From Brachypodius melanocephalos (taxonomy: Eukaryota > Chordata > Aves > Passeriformes > Pycnonotidae), in NCBI GenBank assembly GCA_013398615.1, contig VZSR01000055.1:3953721-4017720 (forward strand): 64,000 bases of DNA. Direction: 5' to 3'. Below are positions 25,901-38,552 of this stretch, in pieces; positions within the stretch are counted from its first letter, which is position 1; each line of letters begins with the position of its first letter. The notes under the pieces are model-generated. The model was not told where the DNA came from and searched no databases. It saw nothing but the letters and a program-made list of their open reading frames with translations. The translations under genes and the position numbers were made by a program.

Positions 25901-28030
25901 AAGATTAGTAGCAGAGTTTACATTTAAAACAGGTTTTCCTGCTTGCCAAGGAAAGGTATAGCAGGATGCTCTGCCTGGAATGGGGTAAAATAACTCCAAT
26001 TATGCCCTGTGTATGCAGAGTTATTCCCAGCCTTTCCCATGCTCAATCACATCTACATTTACCAGTGTGCTTTTGCCTCTATACAGTAGAACAAATGCAT
26101 GTACACTTATCAAAATAAATCAACCAAACACAACTTGTGAATTGGGATGATTGACTGCTTTCTATACACTCTTTAACCCCCTCACTCCTTTGGCTGTCAG
26201 CTGCAATTGCCATTGTCATTTATAATTGCTCTCGTTGTTGCTTTTATGGTTTTCCTGCACAGGCAACAGCTCAGCCATGTTGTGCAGCAAATCTGTCAGC
26301 ACAATGCAATCTTGTCTCCCCCTGATATTCATTGATCTTCTGGTTGCAGTTGTTAAAAAAGCCCCAACCCTTCATATATCTCCTGCATGCTCTAAATATC
26401 CAGCCCTTTAACTAATTGTACCATATTCTTCTTTACTTTCACGGTGGAGGAAGAAATTGCATATTGCATTCAGATATTTCAGATGGAAAAGCAATCATCT
26501 GTGGTTAATAATGATGCTAATTATGAAAAATAACCATGCATTCCCCTCAAAAGAAAAGGAAAAATAAATGGTCTGGTCTAAAGTATCGTATCTACAAGAG
26601 TTTATCTTTTTAAGGCTGTTGTAGGAATAATTTTTTGTCGCCTATTTTTTTATTAGCACCACATCTCATGTCAAAGTATCTGAATATCTTTGAAAGTCAG
26701 GTCCTGTGTGTCTGAACACAGACATCTGAAGGCAAAGGATCATGAAGAAAGTGAAATCCTGTTTCTCAGCTGTAACCTATGAAAGCAGAATTATGGAATT
26801 TAGTTATGTTAGATAGTGTGCCCTGGTCAGATTAAGCTGCTGTTAACAGGGTGTTACTGCTTGACTGTTTGACAATGTGCTTTTTCTTCACTGCTTATCG
26901 TCCTGTGAAAGATGCTGCAGCAGAATTGACAGTCATGATGTATGGCTTGCTAACTGCAAAAAGGGAAAAGCAGGGCATAGAAATGTGCCTGATTTGAACT
27001 GCAGGAAACTAAAATGGCCTCTTGATTTTTGGAACAAAATTCTCAGAATGTAATGCATGAAAGACAAATATAATTTTTTCCAGAGGGTTAAAAGCCAATT
27101 TCTTCTAAGTATATGTCATTCAGAACTGAGTATTGTGGATTCTTAACTTTTGCCAGCAACCCTCAACACATGGGTGCAGAGTGGTTTGCATGTGTAATTT
27201 GAAATGTCCACATGGATGCATGCATGTGTAAAAATAGCTCAGGACTATCAACATTAATTACATTTCTCCCAGTACCAGTCAGGAAGGGTATTTTGCAAGA
27301 AGGCTACAGATACTTAGTGTTGCCTGTGTTATGTGCACAGCTCTAACTTTCAGCTCTGTATTTTGGATGATACTTGAATAAACTGAGCTCATAAATTTGG
27401 CTAACAATGCAGGTGGTGGCTGTGGGTTTTGTGTTAATTTGATGGCCACGCCAGCCCTGGTTTCAGCGATGTGTTCCAATATTTATCTATGAATAAGGAT
27501 ACAAAGGAAAATAAAGGGAGTGAGCCAAATTTAAATTTACAGCTCCACTTACTGAACAATTTGTAACACAGCTGAGATCCTGCTGTTTTGTCTGTCATTA
27601 TGTGCACAACTACAATAACATTTTATCAGAAAAATTCAGCTTTATGCTCAATGCCATGTAAAGTCCAATGGTTCATATGACACACCACTCACTGTCTCAC
27701 CACCACATTGGATTGTCCATAAACAACATTTAAACTTTCCAGGATCATGCTTCCTGGGAGTACAACTTCACCATCCATGACCAAAGTAAGAATATTGTCA
27801 ATATAGCCACAAAAGTGGCTCAATCCTTTTGTGTAGCAACAAAATATACAACATTATGTGTACAATAAACACATGTGCTACAAAATATGCCACCTTCTGA
27901 AATGGATTCTGAACATCATTTAACAGGTGGGAGAAAAGGGCAACATAAAATTCATTACAATAAAGGCTCAAAGGACTAGAGCACAATGTCTTGGCTGAAG
28001 AAAGAAAAATTCATAATGTCCTGAATTTCT

Positions 28031-28064
28031 GGGAAAGAAAAAAAAAAAGAAAAAAAAAAAGAGG
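28031..28064. repeat. Pure purine run (34 bases)
   Basis: Only A and G on the plus strand, mostly A with a few G, and pyrimidine-only on the EPHA6 transcript. A low-complexity run with no other feature beside it. Confidence 0.9.
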
Positions 28065-29621
28065 TAAGCTATTAAGAGCTTTGTATGGTAAATTCCAGTG
28101 AAAAGGATCATGCTGCTGCTTTGCCTCCCTCATGGACAAGGAAAGGTGCACTGATTTTAGGGCTTTTGTTGCACTGAACGTGTTCTATACAGTAATCTGA
28201 AAAGAAACTCAATGATTAAAGCTTTAAATTTGATCTGCAAATGAGTGCCTGAAGATTTCAGAACTGCAATGCTCTTCACAATTTGAAAGCCATTGAATCA
28301 AAAGAGTGAGGAGACAATAAGGGAGTCATGAGTGTCATTCCAAACCCAGGCTGGATGTCTGAGGATATGAGTTTACACAGAACCAGAGGTCTAGGTGCTG
28401 TCTTAATTTATCCTCCTTTTGTGAAGGGACTATTTTGAAAATCCATCTGGAGAATAAAAATACATAATGCTGTCAAAGAAAATGAATGCCTTAAAAAAAT
28501 TCCTCTTGTACATGTGACAGGTATAAACCCTTCAGTAGTCAAATTTTGGAAAAAGAAGCAATTCCTTAGAAATAATTTCTAAGAATTGGAAGTGTTTTAG
28601 AGAAAAGCTTGTGGGGCAAGGGAACAAAATTATTATGAATGTAATAAAGCCCTTGCATGCATTGATGTTTTTTATTGAACCAGTATTACACAGCACTGAT
28701 TAGGTTTTGCTTTAAACTATTGTAGTAAGACACAGTCAAGCAAAACTAACTAAAGATTCCAGTCTGGATTTCTTCCAGCACAGTTACAATAGTCAGGGAA
28801 CCTTTTTCATGCCTTTTGCAAATATAGTTATGCAGTCTGATTTTTCTTCTGTAGGCATAGCTTTAATTTAATTTATAGACTTTTCATGGAAAGGCTTCAA
28901 TATGATGTAGAAATGAGGACACATTTTACTTCTCTAGAGCCCAGCTTTCAGTGTTGGTCACATGTGTTTGCACTGGAGAAGGAAGTTATTGTTCTTATAC
29001 CTGTTTATGAAACAGCAGCAGCTTGGCCACAGACATAAAACTCACCTGAGCATGCCCTGGCACACCCAAAAGAGCTCCCAAAATTCTCACTGTGCTAACA
29101 TGGCTTGAAAGGGAACAGGGATGTTTTTATGAAGTGCCCAAGCACCTGTTATAGATTTGTGAGGCAATCAAGCAGTCTTCTCTGGCAAACCATGCAAGGA
29201 ATGGTGTTGTTATAACAAAACCAAACAGGAGTAAAGTTCCCCTTGTGAGTTCTGGTTTGCAATAGGAGTGGATCCAGAGTCTGTGCCACGGTGTGTTTGC
29301 CCTGGCCCAGCAAATTGCCCTTGAAATGAACTCCCTGCTAACAGAAAGCTTGTGCTACAGCAACTGTTCTGCCTACTGCTCTCTGCGATTAGGGATTGCA
29401 GCTAGAACAAATGAGAAATGAAGCAATAAGAAAAGGGAATTAAAACCCTGTTTCAGACCTACTTTTGAGCAGGCTTATTTTAGCATTTCTTTCCTCCTGT
29501 ACAGTGCATATTCCACAGCAATTTTGAAAACAGTATAATTTAAAAGTTAACATTTGCTTAGCTGGTAGCATGAGATAAAAGCTCTCATTTGCAGCGAGCA
29601 GGCGAATTTGTTACTGCCCCA

Positions 29622-29637
29622 GTCAATAGCTATTGAC
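29622..29637. other. Perfect 16-bp palindrome
   Basis: GTCAATAGCTATTGAC reads the same on both strands. It lies in a stretch of mixed, non-repetitive sequence about 1.3 kb from the N-lobe exon on its 3' side in the transcript. A symmetric site of this kind could bind a dimeric transcription factor, but no factor is assigned. Confidence 0.6.
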
Positions 29638-30974
29638 CTGGTACAGCACTTCTGCTTATTACAACCAAATCTTCTTTCTTTTTTGTTCAGTAGTCAATGA
29701 CACTGTAATGGAAGGTATTTCTTACAAACTGATGCAATATCTATCAGCAACAGCTAGAAGTTAATGACTAATGGTTACACAGAGGAAAGCATGTGCTAAG
29801 AACAGCAGTACACATCTATTAATCAAATTTACTGCATCTGATGTGCCTTTAGAGCTTAGTGGAACTGTAGTGCACATCAGATAAATACTTTCTGTTGTTA
29901 TTAATCTAGGTTATAGCACACACCACCTTTTATTCATGCTATCAATATACAAATAATTTGCCTAGGACAAAGTTTTGTCTGACTTTTAAAGCACACCTTT
30001 CAGTTATACGAAATTTACATTATATGATTTTTTTTCAGTTACACGAAATTCGGATTTGGCAATCCTAGACTTAGTACTTTTGCCAGGCAACTGCTCTCCT
30101 CAAAACTGAAGTCATGTTGTTCTCTAAATACCCAGATGAGGCAGTATAAATGCAAGGCAACACCCTAAAGACAAAATGGGAAGAGCAGAGTGCGTGTGTC
30201 CATGATGGCTCAGCCTGCCTTCAGCATGGTTTGGGTGAGACAATGATTAATTTTGAAAAGAATATTACCATGAGCTTTTAAATTCATTAATGGAAAAAGT
30301 TGTCATTGAGGAAATTACATGCATGTTAATTAGATTCTTAATAGTTAAGTGATAACTAGATATTTTAGCCTTTCAGGAAAGTCCATAACACCACTAAACC
30401 TGCTGGACTTCAGAGGCAAGGGATCTCTCTTGGCAGCTGCAACAGTTATAAGGAGTAGAACATTCCGAAGATTATTCTGGGATTTTAGTCAATCATTTGC
30501 AGTATGCAACAAGCTACAAAGAATTCACCTATTATTTCTTCAACATAGGAAATTCATCTCTTCTGGTACCAAAATCAGTAAATCTCAAACAAATAAATAA
30601 TGAGCACTTTTGCAACAATAAGATATTTTACAAGACGATTTGACTTCATTGTCAGCTCAGTTACATTTATGGTTTTCTCCCCTTGCCCATAAGCAAACTC
30701 TCCATTCTGTTTCCTAAGAACCTGTAAAGACTTCTCTTGAATGAAGATAATTGTTATTAAAAAATAAAAATGAAACATTTCAAACTGAAAACAGACAGGC
30801 TATGTATTTCCTATTATGGTCCCAAACTTTGCGGTATTGACTGTCAATGATTTGGAAGATTGCTGAGAACTGTAACCCATACTGAACGAGGAAATAATGC
30901 TTTATTTCAACACTAAATGATACGGAATGGGAAAGTCAGCATAAAACTATTAAGGAAAGGTATTGGTGACTTAC

Positions 30975-31160
30975 TTTTTGTAACAACTCCTTCAAGGCGA
31001 ATGATATTTGGGTGATCAAACTGGCCCATGATGCTGGCCTCCCTCAGGAAATCTCTCCTCTGTCTGTCCATATAGCCACCCTTTAGGGTTTTAATGGCAA
31101 CAGGGATCTCTCTTTTTCCTGGTGTCTTCAGACGTCCACTGCATACTTCTCCAAACTCCC
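30975..31160 (-). CDS. EPHA6: EPHA6 exon: kinase N-lobe, P-loop, catalytic Lys and helix C (186 bp)
   Basis: The split glycine codon is completed by GG, followed by EFGEVCSGRLKTPGKREIP. This finishes the ATP-binding P-loop. VAIKTLK holds the invariant ATP-anchoring lysine. FLREASIMGQF forms helix C with its conserved glutamate, and DHPNIIRLEGVVTK covers beta4. The length of 186 bp equals the standard Eph exon. KTPGKREIPVAIKTLKGG is an EPHA6 signature; at GGYMDRQRRDF the bird-like sequence has Tyr where I recall His in human. The acceptor is tctatttcag and the donor is consensus GTAAGT. The exon ends in phase 1 with a single A. That base can join either the insert exon (giving Arg) or the next exon directly (giving Ser), so skipping the insert keeps the frame. 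Confidence 0.98.
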
Positions 31161-33329
31161 CTGAAATAGATAAAATATCTGTTCAGCAACTCAGTACCTG
31201 TACAGAAAAATATTCAAGGAACACACACATCCTGTAGAAGTGGACAGAGGAGTAACTGCCTGAATATTCAAATTGATGAGTGTCATCACATCCCAGAAAA
31301 TCAAAATATTCAGCATCCCTTTGCAAGAAATTATCACCTTTCATTTGTGCCACAGCAGAGATCCTTGGGACCTTGTGGGACCTTGTACTGTGCCTGCAAA
31401 AGCCAAACCTTCATTCCTCCCCGCTGTGGCTCATCTTGCTTTCCTTTGAGACTGAACATTGGTATCAAGATGTTTGGGATATATAACTGAGGAAGGAGTG
31501 TAATGGCAATTCGACTCTTATTCCACTGATGATAAAATATCTATGTAAAATACCTACTGATAGAAATATTTATCTCTAGGGGTGAAATGCAATAAGACTT
31601 ATATGTTAAGAAAAGCCCTGAGACTATCAGAACACTTGATTATCCTCCAGCTACAGAAAGCATTTAAAGAGTACTTTCTGCTGTTATGACCTAGAAAAGC
31701 ACTTGCACGTGATTTATTTAAATGAACTTCCACACCTTCTTGAAATGAATGAAATATTTCCCTGTTCAGGCAGCCAAAGGCCAGCAGTCCCAGAAAATCT
31801 GGAGCTGTGCAGTGAGAGGAATCTCAAAATGTGTTTCCCCTGATGTTTCCCTGTAGGGCCTGTGAAGGATGTGTGTCTCCCTGCATTCTCCCTACACATT
31901 TACTGATTCAGTTTGTATGGAAACCACAACTCTCCTTTGATCTTGAAGTCACCCAGAAGATATTTAGAGTGCCAAACATACTCTTGGATGACTGCAGGTC
32001 AGTTTTCAATGGGTCATAATTCAGTAAATTTAAAATTAAAAAAAAAACCAAAAAATCAAAGAATTTCTCAGTGCAGGTTGCCTTCACAGCAAATCTAATT
32101 TTTTTACCCCAGTCATTTTGGAATCAGAACTGCTAAACACCAAAAAGCAATGAAGTAATGAACAGATATATACTTAACTGAGGATTTAACACTCCATTGA
32201 GTGCTGTCTGTATTAGTTTTCCCTAAACTTTAAGGACAGAAATAAACAAAATAAAGGCGCTCTATACTGTAACATTGCATCTTCAGTTATGAAGCAAATC
32301 TAGAAGAGAAATCTCTTAAAGGCACAATCTGCACTTCAGAAAATTGTAACTCCCTGATATTACAGGATTAGAATGGATATTGTCACAAGAATTTTATTTT
32401 ATTAGGTTCTGTTGCTTCCACTAAAACAAAGCAAAGTTTTATTAGTCAATGAGATCCAGGAAGAGTGAGATTAAAAGAAGAATTTCATAGCTTGTCTTTC
32501 ACTTTAATGACAGAGGCATCAAAGTGCAGGAGTACAATTAACACACGCTGAACATAACCTCTGAATAAATTAGCAGCTTCCTCAACAGCTAAAAAATGTC
32601 AAGTGGTCCCAGCTCTTCTTCATACAGATCATCCCACCAATTTATTTCTACTTAATTTTAAAAAATAAATTAAAGATGTATGCAAATATATGTCAAAAGA
32701 GATGTCATTAGAGTAATGCTCTGGGAATCTTTCGACAAAAGGGGAAGTTGTTTGGGGATTTTTCTATACAATTTTGCCCCTTTCACCTTTAGAAGCTTTT
32801 CCTTAAAAGTTTGCTTGCCTGACTACTTGCACTGAAAAAGCAGTAGATAATTTGGACTTGTGAAGTCCTCCCATAAAAGAAAACCATGAAACCTGAATGT
32901 TTTGCAGGAGACATGGTCTATCAGTCTTCTACTCTGTGACATGTTCAGCAGGACCAGAACACTTCTCTAAAGCCATGACCTTGCTGCATCTTGCTGGTTT
33001 CTCAAGCTTAAATGCCTAAAATGAGAAAATTTCCCATTTCTTTCTCTTGATGAAGCAGTGAAAAGCAGAAATACTAGAGCCTTAATATCGAGATTTTAAA
33101 AGAAACTTTGTGATCAATAAATCTGCGGAATTGCGAAATCTCATTTTAAGATTAATTTGGAAAGCACAGGTTTTAGAATAAACCATTTTGCTACTACAAG
33201 ATTATACAAGAATACTACAGCTTCAGATTTTCATAAATAATGGCATTCATCCCTCAGGGCTGTTACCAGTGCTTTAAAATGAATTAAACTGAAGGAGGCA
33301 GCTGAACAAGATTTATTATCTGTACAATA

Positions 33330-33429
33330 NNNNNNNNNNNNNNNNNNNNNNNNNNNNNNNNNNNNNNNNNNNNNNNNNNNNNNNNNNNNNNNNNNNNNNN
33401 NNNNNNNNNNNNNNNNNNNNNNNNNNNNN
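33330..33429. other. Assembly gap (100 N)
   Basis: A second run of exactly 100 N, within the intron between the P-loop exons. Sequence on either side shows no repeat that would explain the break. Confidence 0.99.
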
Positions 33430-36250
33430 ATTTGGAAAGTTAGAAAGAAATTTCCCTCCCCTTGGACTTTGGGATTGATAAACTGCTGAACATAAAGACT
33501 ACCAGCAGGTTTTTTGTGACATGATGTCGAACTTGAGCTCATCAGCTCACAGAACAGACAGATCCCACATTTAGAAACCTGAGGTGTATAATAACTTCAG
33601 TTTTAGACTAGATGGAGATCAATGGCATAATTTAAACCATTGAATTATTTACACTGAGAGTTTGACAAGATTTCACCCCAGAGTAGCTTTCCTACATTTC
33701 TGTTCAGATAAAGAATTTCCAATGTTTTCAAAGTCAAAGGGGAATGGGTTCAACCAAAGGGGTTTTTAAAATCTAAGAATCTCATTCCCACTGCTCAAGT
33801 CTGAAGATAAACAACAGGATAAATGTTGACCCTGCAGCAGCTGAGGTTCATGACTGCATGTGTAATAAGTTGAAGCTAAGAGCCAGATGTCAATGAAGTC
33901 AACATTCTTCCTTGCTCCAAGGGAAAAAGGCTGATCACAACTAGAGAAAAAGATAAGAGTCCACTGCCTGTTTACTAAAATGTAAATAATCTCTGGTTTA
34001 ATAACAGAAACCTCACCCATCTTACTGTGTATTACACAAAAAGGAGCTAGCTGAGCAGTCTATAAATGTAATCTGTGCAAACCACACAGCATTCAGCACT
34101 GCATAGGTGATATTAAAGTGAAACAGGAGTAGTCAGTCACTCAAAAGTCTGATGTGCAACCTGGTGTTACTGCATGGGATCAGAATAAATGTCTCACAGT
34201 GCAGATTGGCTGCTGATAGAACTGAAAGGTACCAGCACCAAATACAGCTCAAGTCACTTCCCCATTTCAGTCTTGACACTTGTGGGAGAACTTGCAGGAG
34301 ATTTAGGTCATGCAAAGAATATTGTCTGCTCTGGGAAAAGCTAAGGGTTGGTTTCTTCCTTGAGTTTCAACATTGTAATAATGAAAATAGGAGGATAATT
34401 GGAAATCTTAAGAGAGATTTGACAAAGTACCTCTGGGAATTCATTCCTTGAAGAGGTGCTGAACCATTAAACCAAACAGCAAGAAGAGATGTGGCAGAAA
34501 AAAGTGTATGGGTGAAATACAATTACCAAATACTTTAAAATATAACTTGGGTACAGAGTTAGGTTAGAGTTAAGCCAAAAAAAAGAAACTAACTAAAAAT
34601 ACTTGCCTTGAGTGTCACAGCCATCACAACTACAAGTAATGAATTATCAAGAACTTTTGGACATGATTTTCCATTAAAAAAAACAAATTGGAAACTGCTT
34701 TCAGGAGAACAATTTTTAAAATGTCATGACCAGAAATGCTAGAATTTTTCTTTTTCAAGTATTAGTGACTTTCCACTTTGGCAGTTTCAAAATGAAATCT
34801 TTTGATTCTTGAATGGAAGTAACTTTTGTTTGAAAAATTAAAGTTACAGAAATTAAAAATGAGAACTATTGGCCAAAATAAAATGTTAGAACAAATTCAG
34901 AAGTGCATCTATTAATTGACTTGTTAAAAGATATTAATGTTTCATTTTGGAGAAGATGCTGATTTTTGGTTTCACTTAGGTGAAAATTGTAAACATCTTT
35001 TAAAAATAATTCTCTAGTGATAAGAAATCCATTTTATATCCAAGTGAAATGTGCAATACAGAATTAGAGAGAATGCACAGAATTCTTTAGGAGTGCTGAG
35101 AATTAAACTGATATGTTACGCCCCTGAGCAGCTACTGAAGAACTGTGTGGGAATTTGTACTCTCCCTGCCTCAGCCATGGTATTTAACCTGTATCTTGTA
35201 TGCATGGAAATGGGTTTAAATTTCATTGCAACCCTTTTGCAAGTCCTGCTAGGTGAGTAATTTTGAAGTTGAAAAATTACACATGTAATTTTAGAAAATA
35301 AAACCCATAAAAATAAAAGATGTCAAAGCATACACTTCCATGCATACAGGAAAATGGAGAGAGAAGCTGAGAGAGGAGCTTTCATGAATTAATTAAACTG
35401 AGATTAAGGACACAATTTTAATCTGAACTAAAACAAATAATCCTTGTCTGTTGTATTCAACTGAAATCAGCAGTTACAGAGATGTGCAATGTAGCTCCAT
35501 CTGCTTTATAGTCTAAGACATCGATATCTAGAGTATGTCTGAAGAAAAGGAAGAAATAAAAGAAAGCAAACTGAATGTTTTCTGCAGAGATCAACCCTCT
35601 GGGGACTCTCCCAAGCTCATAATTCCAGAGGTGCACAGCTCCAGCTCCAGATGATGTGGCCTAAGCAATCAGGTAAACTGGAGTGCTCCAGCACTGTGGA
35701 CTGCAGTGTGAAACAGATTTTTCTCTTTTACTTTCAGGACAATACTTTCTCTCTCCTGTCTGCTAGCAGACTTGGTTTTATTTCTGTAGGATTACTGCAC
35801 AACATTTTCTAGTGCATAAAACACTTCTTAGCAACGCTGGGGATATTTCCATGGTTATCAGTGTAGTAACATATTATTAAGTGAGGGGTTTAAACTGAAA
35901 AATACCCTTTCTTTCTAGAGTGACTGAGATATATGAAACAAATATAAAAAAGAAGGATTACAGGGGATCATCTTTCATACTGTCTGCATCTTATCAACAG
36001 ATCTTCCTCTTTTCCCTCTCTGCCAGTGATCCTTCTCCAGACAGAAAAGCCTATCCCAAGCCAGCCTCTCCTTTTCCTCCCTCATCCTCCTCCAGTTTTC
36101 TATTAGAGAATAATTTCTTCTCAGTCTTCTCTATTCAGAACTTGTTTCCCCATAAAAAGAGATTGAGATCTAATTTCACCCTCAGTGACTGAGAACACAT
36201 GACAGTAACTATGGCACATGCTGTGACACGGTGTTTTGAATACATCTGGG

Positions 36251-36361
36251 AAAAAAACCAAAACAAAAACCAAACCAAACCAAAAAACAACAAAAAGCCC
36301 AAAACAAACCAAACAAATCACACCAAAAACCCCACCAAACCCCAACAAACCAGACAAAAAA
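36251..36361. repeat. A/C-only low-complexity patch (G/U-rich on the transcript)
   Basis: Over about 111 bp the plus strand is almost only A and C in irregular AAACC and CAAAA units, with a couple of G and T exceptions. On the EPHA6 pre-mRNA it is G/U-rich, with repeated GGUUU blocks, starting about 100 nt after the donor of the juxtamembrane-tyrosine exon. Confidence 0.9.
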
Positions 36362-36463
36362 TCAATCCTACACAAAAAACTGATATTAAATTAATTTCTT
36401 AATGCTTATGAAAAAGCAGTATTGCCATGCCTAGAGATTTTTTTACAGTAGGTATGGTTTTAC

Positions 36464-36589
36464 CTGCCCCAATGACTCTTTCAATACGAATTCTTGAAGG
36501 ATCAATCTCCTTGGCAAACTCATGGACAGCAAGAGATGGGTCTTCATATGTGTCTGGATCTATGTATGTTTTGAGTCCTGGGAAATGTA
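36464..36589 (-). CDS. EPHA6: EPHA6 exon: juxtamembrane tyrosines and start of kinase domain (126 bp)
   Basis: The borrowed T plus TA gives Leu, then HFPGLKTYIDPDTYEDPS. The two tyrosines in YIDPDTYEDP are the conserved Eph juxtamembrane autophosphorylation sites. When unphosphorylated they hold the kinase inactive; when phosphorylated they release it and recruit SH2-domain proteins (family knowledge). The exon continues with AVHEFAKEIDPSRIRIERVI, which leads into the kinase N-lobe. It ends in GA plus one G, so the glycine-rich loop GxGxFGxV is split across this junction. The acceptor is ctttcttgcag and the donor is GTAAAA, which is weaker than consensus. A G/T-rich patch lies about 100 nt downstream in the transcript (36251-36361) and a poly-A tract lies upstream (36653-36684). 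Confidence 0.97.
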
Positions 36590-38481
36590 CTGCAAGAAAG
36601 GGAGAATAACAGGAATCAGGAACTCCTTTAGATTCATGCATTGCAACAATAGTTTTTTTTTTTTGTTTTTTTTTTTTTTTTTTTAACTAGACAATTGAAA
36701 GGACTGATAATAATATATTACATCTGCCAGGTTTAAAGTTTTAGAACACCACAAAAGAGTTGGTCACTTGAAAAAGGGTCTGCAGAGACATCAAGTGAGG
36801 ACTCAATGATATGGGGAAAAGCATGGCCTCAAAACAACAGTGACTATTGCCAAAGCAGTTCCCCTTTGCTGCCCCTTGGGCAATTGAGGCAATCTGCTCT
36901 CTACTTTGAAAACAGTTGTTTCTACTTCACTCCTTTCATTTAGGAGTGGATGGCTGAACATCCTGTTTTGCCAAACAGGTCAAATCTTTGAGTTCCTTTT
37001 CTCCAAGGATGACTCCTGGAGGGCTGTGCTGCTTTGTTCTCTTCTGATCAGCTGGAACAGCCAGAGAGGCAGGTGCAAGATGACAACAAAAATATCCAAA
37101 TCCGTTTTCAAGATAATTTCTCTCTGTTTCCTTGGAGATGGCCATGGCAGTAGTGGGTTGGTGCCAGATTGCTTTGGCAGGCTCCAACAAGCTGTCATTT
37201 TCTGGCATGGTTGGTATCCCTTGTGTTCCTGAGTACAGTATGTTCAAGAACTTGTGTTGTTTCTTCTGGACTATCTGGATGGGAAATCTTTTAGGCTGCT
37301 GCCATATCATGATTAAGTTCTGGAAAGCTTTCAATCCATTATCAGAAGCTGATGCTAATAATCCATCACTTTATCAGGATAAAAAGAGGCATCTGCAGCT
37401 GGGTCCAGAGAATCCCTTTAAAAAGAATGAAGCATTTCTCAGCCTTCTTTCTCCTGTCGGTTAATAGCTGAGTCTAAATCAGCAATTCCTCTTTATTCTT
37501 GGTTCTGTGGAGCACATATATAAGTAGAGACTTGGACCCTCCAGTGTGATGCTGAGATCACTACAAATGAATGGGAAGGCTCTGAGATGAAGCTTTGTGT
37601 CAATGTGAAATACACTCATCATTTACCCTGGCCTGAAAGACACTGAGTGAGGCTTTTTTCAAATTCAGTCACGGTCTCAGAGGCATATATCAAACTCTCC
37701 AGGAGGAGGGTTTTTGTCTTCTTTTATTTCTGGCTGTGTTTGGAAACAAGTGACTAAACCATCTTTCTAGGCAGTATACTTCATGGGCAAATGTGCCCTT
37801 TTCCTTGACAGAAAAAGACACTTGGCTTGACATAGTGATGCCACCTGAAAAATATTTTACTGCTGGTAACTTTTGTGTTGATCATAACATTTCCAGAGAT
37901 GTTATCAAAATGATGAAAGAATAAAGTCTGATATCCTTTGAATAAAAAAGGGAAGATTTAACTTGCTACTCTCTAACAGAAAACAGTAAGGCAACTAATT
38001 TAAAGTAGGTAGCTAAACTAAGCTATATAAACTAATTACTGCCCATGAGAGATCACGAGGATTTTCTCTCACTGTACTGATCAGTGAGCAGGAACATGAG
38101 GGAAGACAACCCATTCCACTTCTTATTTCTTGGGTGGCTGGAAGTGTAGATCCCTAAATCCAAAGAGAACTAGATACATATAAGTCATACAGTCACCAAG
38201 AGAGGAATTTTGAGGCAGAAATTCAGTACCCAGAACAGCTGAGAATTCAAAGAATTATACCTGAAAACCTGCTAAATATTATTAGCTGAATACCAAAATA
38301 ACCTTCAATAACTAGAATAGATTTAGTGAAATTGCAAACAAAAATAAAGACCATTGATGATGCAGACAATAAGGAACCACTCAAATAACCAGATTAAAAC
38401 ATCAAGGGCAAACGTTGTTCATGAAACAGTGGACTTAATTTAAAACATAATATAAATATCATATAGTGTTGAACTACTTAC
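36590..38481 (-). other. EPHA6: EPHA6 intron between juxtamembrane exons (about 1.9 kb)
   Basis: The shortest intron in the window. It has a T-run at 36653-36684 just upstream (in transcript terms) of the acceptor. A stretch at 36906-37464 is open in several frames on both strands (132 codons minus, 110 codons plus), but I recognise no protein in it. This could be the body of an old retroposed sequence whose poly-A tail is the T-run; see findings. Confidence 0.85.
36653..36684. repeat. T run of 32 bases with one G
   Basis: A near-pure T run on the plus strand, which is poly-A on the EPHA6 transcript, 64 to 95 nt upstream of the acceptor of the 126-bp exon. It may be the poly-A tail of a minus-strand retroposed sequence lying at higher coordinates. 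Confidence 0.92.
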
Positions 38482-38552
38482 AGTGTCCATTTTGCAAATG
38501 AGCCCTTCTTTTCTCCTCAGATTTCATTTTGGCCTTTATGTACCACTGGCAT
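38482..38552 (-). CDS. EPHA6: EPHA6 exon: basic cytoplasmic juxtamembrane stretch (71 bp)
   Basis: This short exon starts with the last base of the arginine codon, then encodes CQWYIKAKMKSEEKRR and AHLQNGH, and leaves one T for the next exon. It lies just inside the membrane. The many Lys and Arg residues fit a stop-transfer signal and contact with acidic membrane lipids. The acceptor is tttcttgaaag, which is pyrimidine-rich but has an unusual aaag end. The donor is a consensus GTAAGT. The phases fit exactly: one base, 23 codons, one base. Where I remember Asn in human EPHA6 (RRNHL), this sequence has Ala. The exon is short but unmistakable because of its phase fit and its WYIKAKMKSEEKRR match. 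Confidence 0.95.

Larger units (their letters stand above)
16888..30974 (-). other. EPHA6: EPHA6 intron between N-lobe exon and insert exon (about 14.1 kb)
   Basis: The longest complete intron in the window. It carries most of the recognisable mobile-element debris: CR1 ends at 19562-19612 and 22183-22245, and a solitary LTR at 19883-20197. It also has a coding-like patch at 22744-22906, a purine run at 28031-28064 and a 16-bp perfect palindrome at 29622-29637. No additional EPHA6 exon was recognised. Confidence 0.85.
31161..36463 (-). other. EPHA6: EPHA6 intron inside the kinase P-loop codons (about 5.3 kb)
   Basis: This intron splits a glycine codon of the P-loop after its first base. It contains one 100-N gap (33330-33429) and, near its 5' end in transcript terms, the A/C-rich strand-asymmetric patch at 36251-36361. 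I see no recognised transposable element and no convincing gene in it. Confidence 0.85.

Noticed and set aside
35051..35260. Hydrophobic 69-codon plus-strand frame ending at a GTGAGT-like donor.
   Set aside because: The frame ends two codons later in TAA, the upstream acceptor is poor, and the hydrophobic content follows from T-rich sequence. No protein family fits.
36199..36402. Lys/Asn/Pro/Thr-rich frame across the A/C block.
   Set aside because: Low-complexity sequence gives a repetitive translation by itself; it is intronic and antisense to EPHA6.
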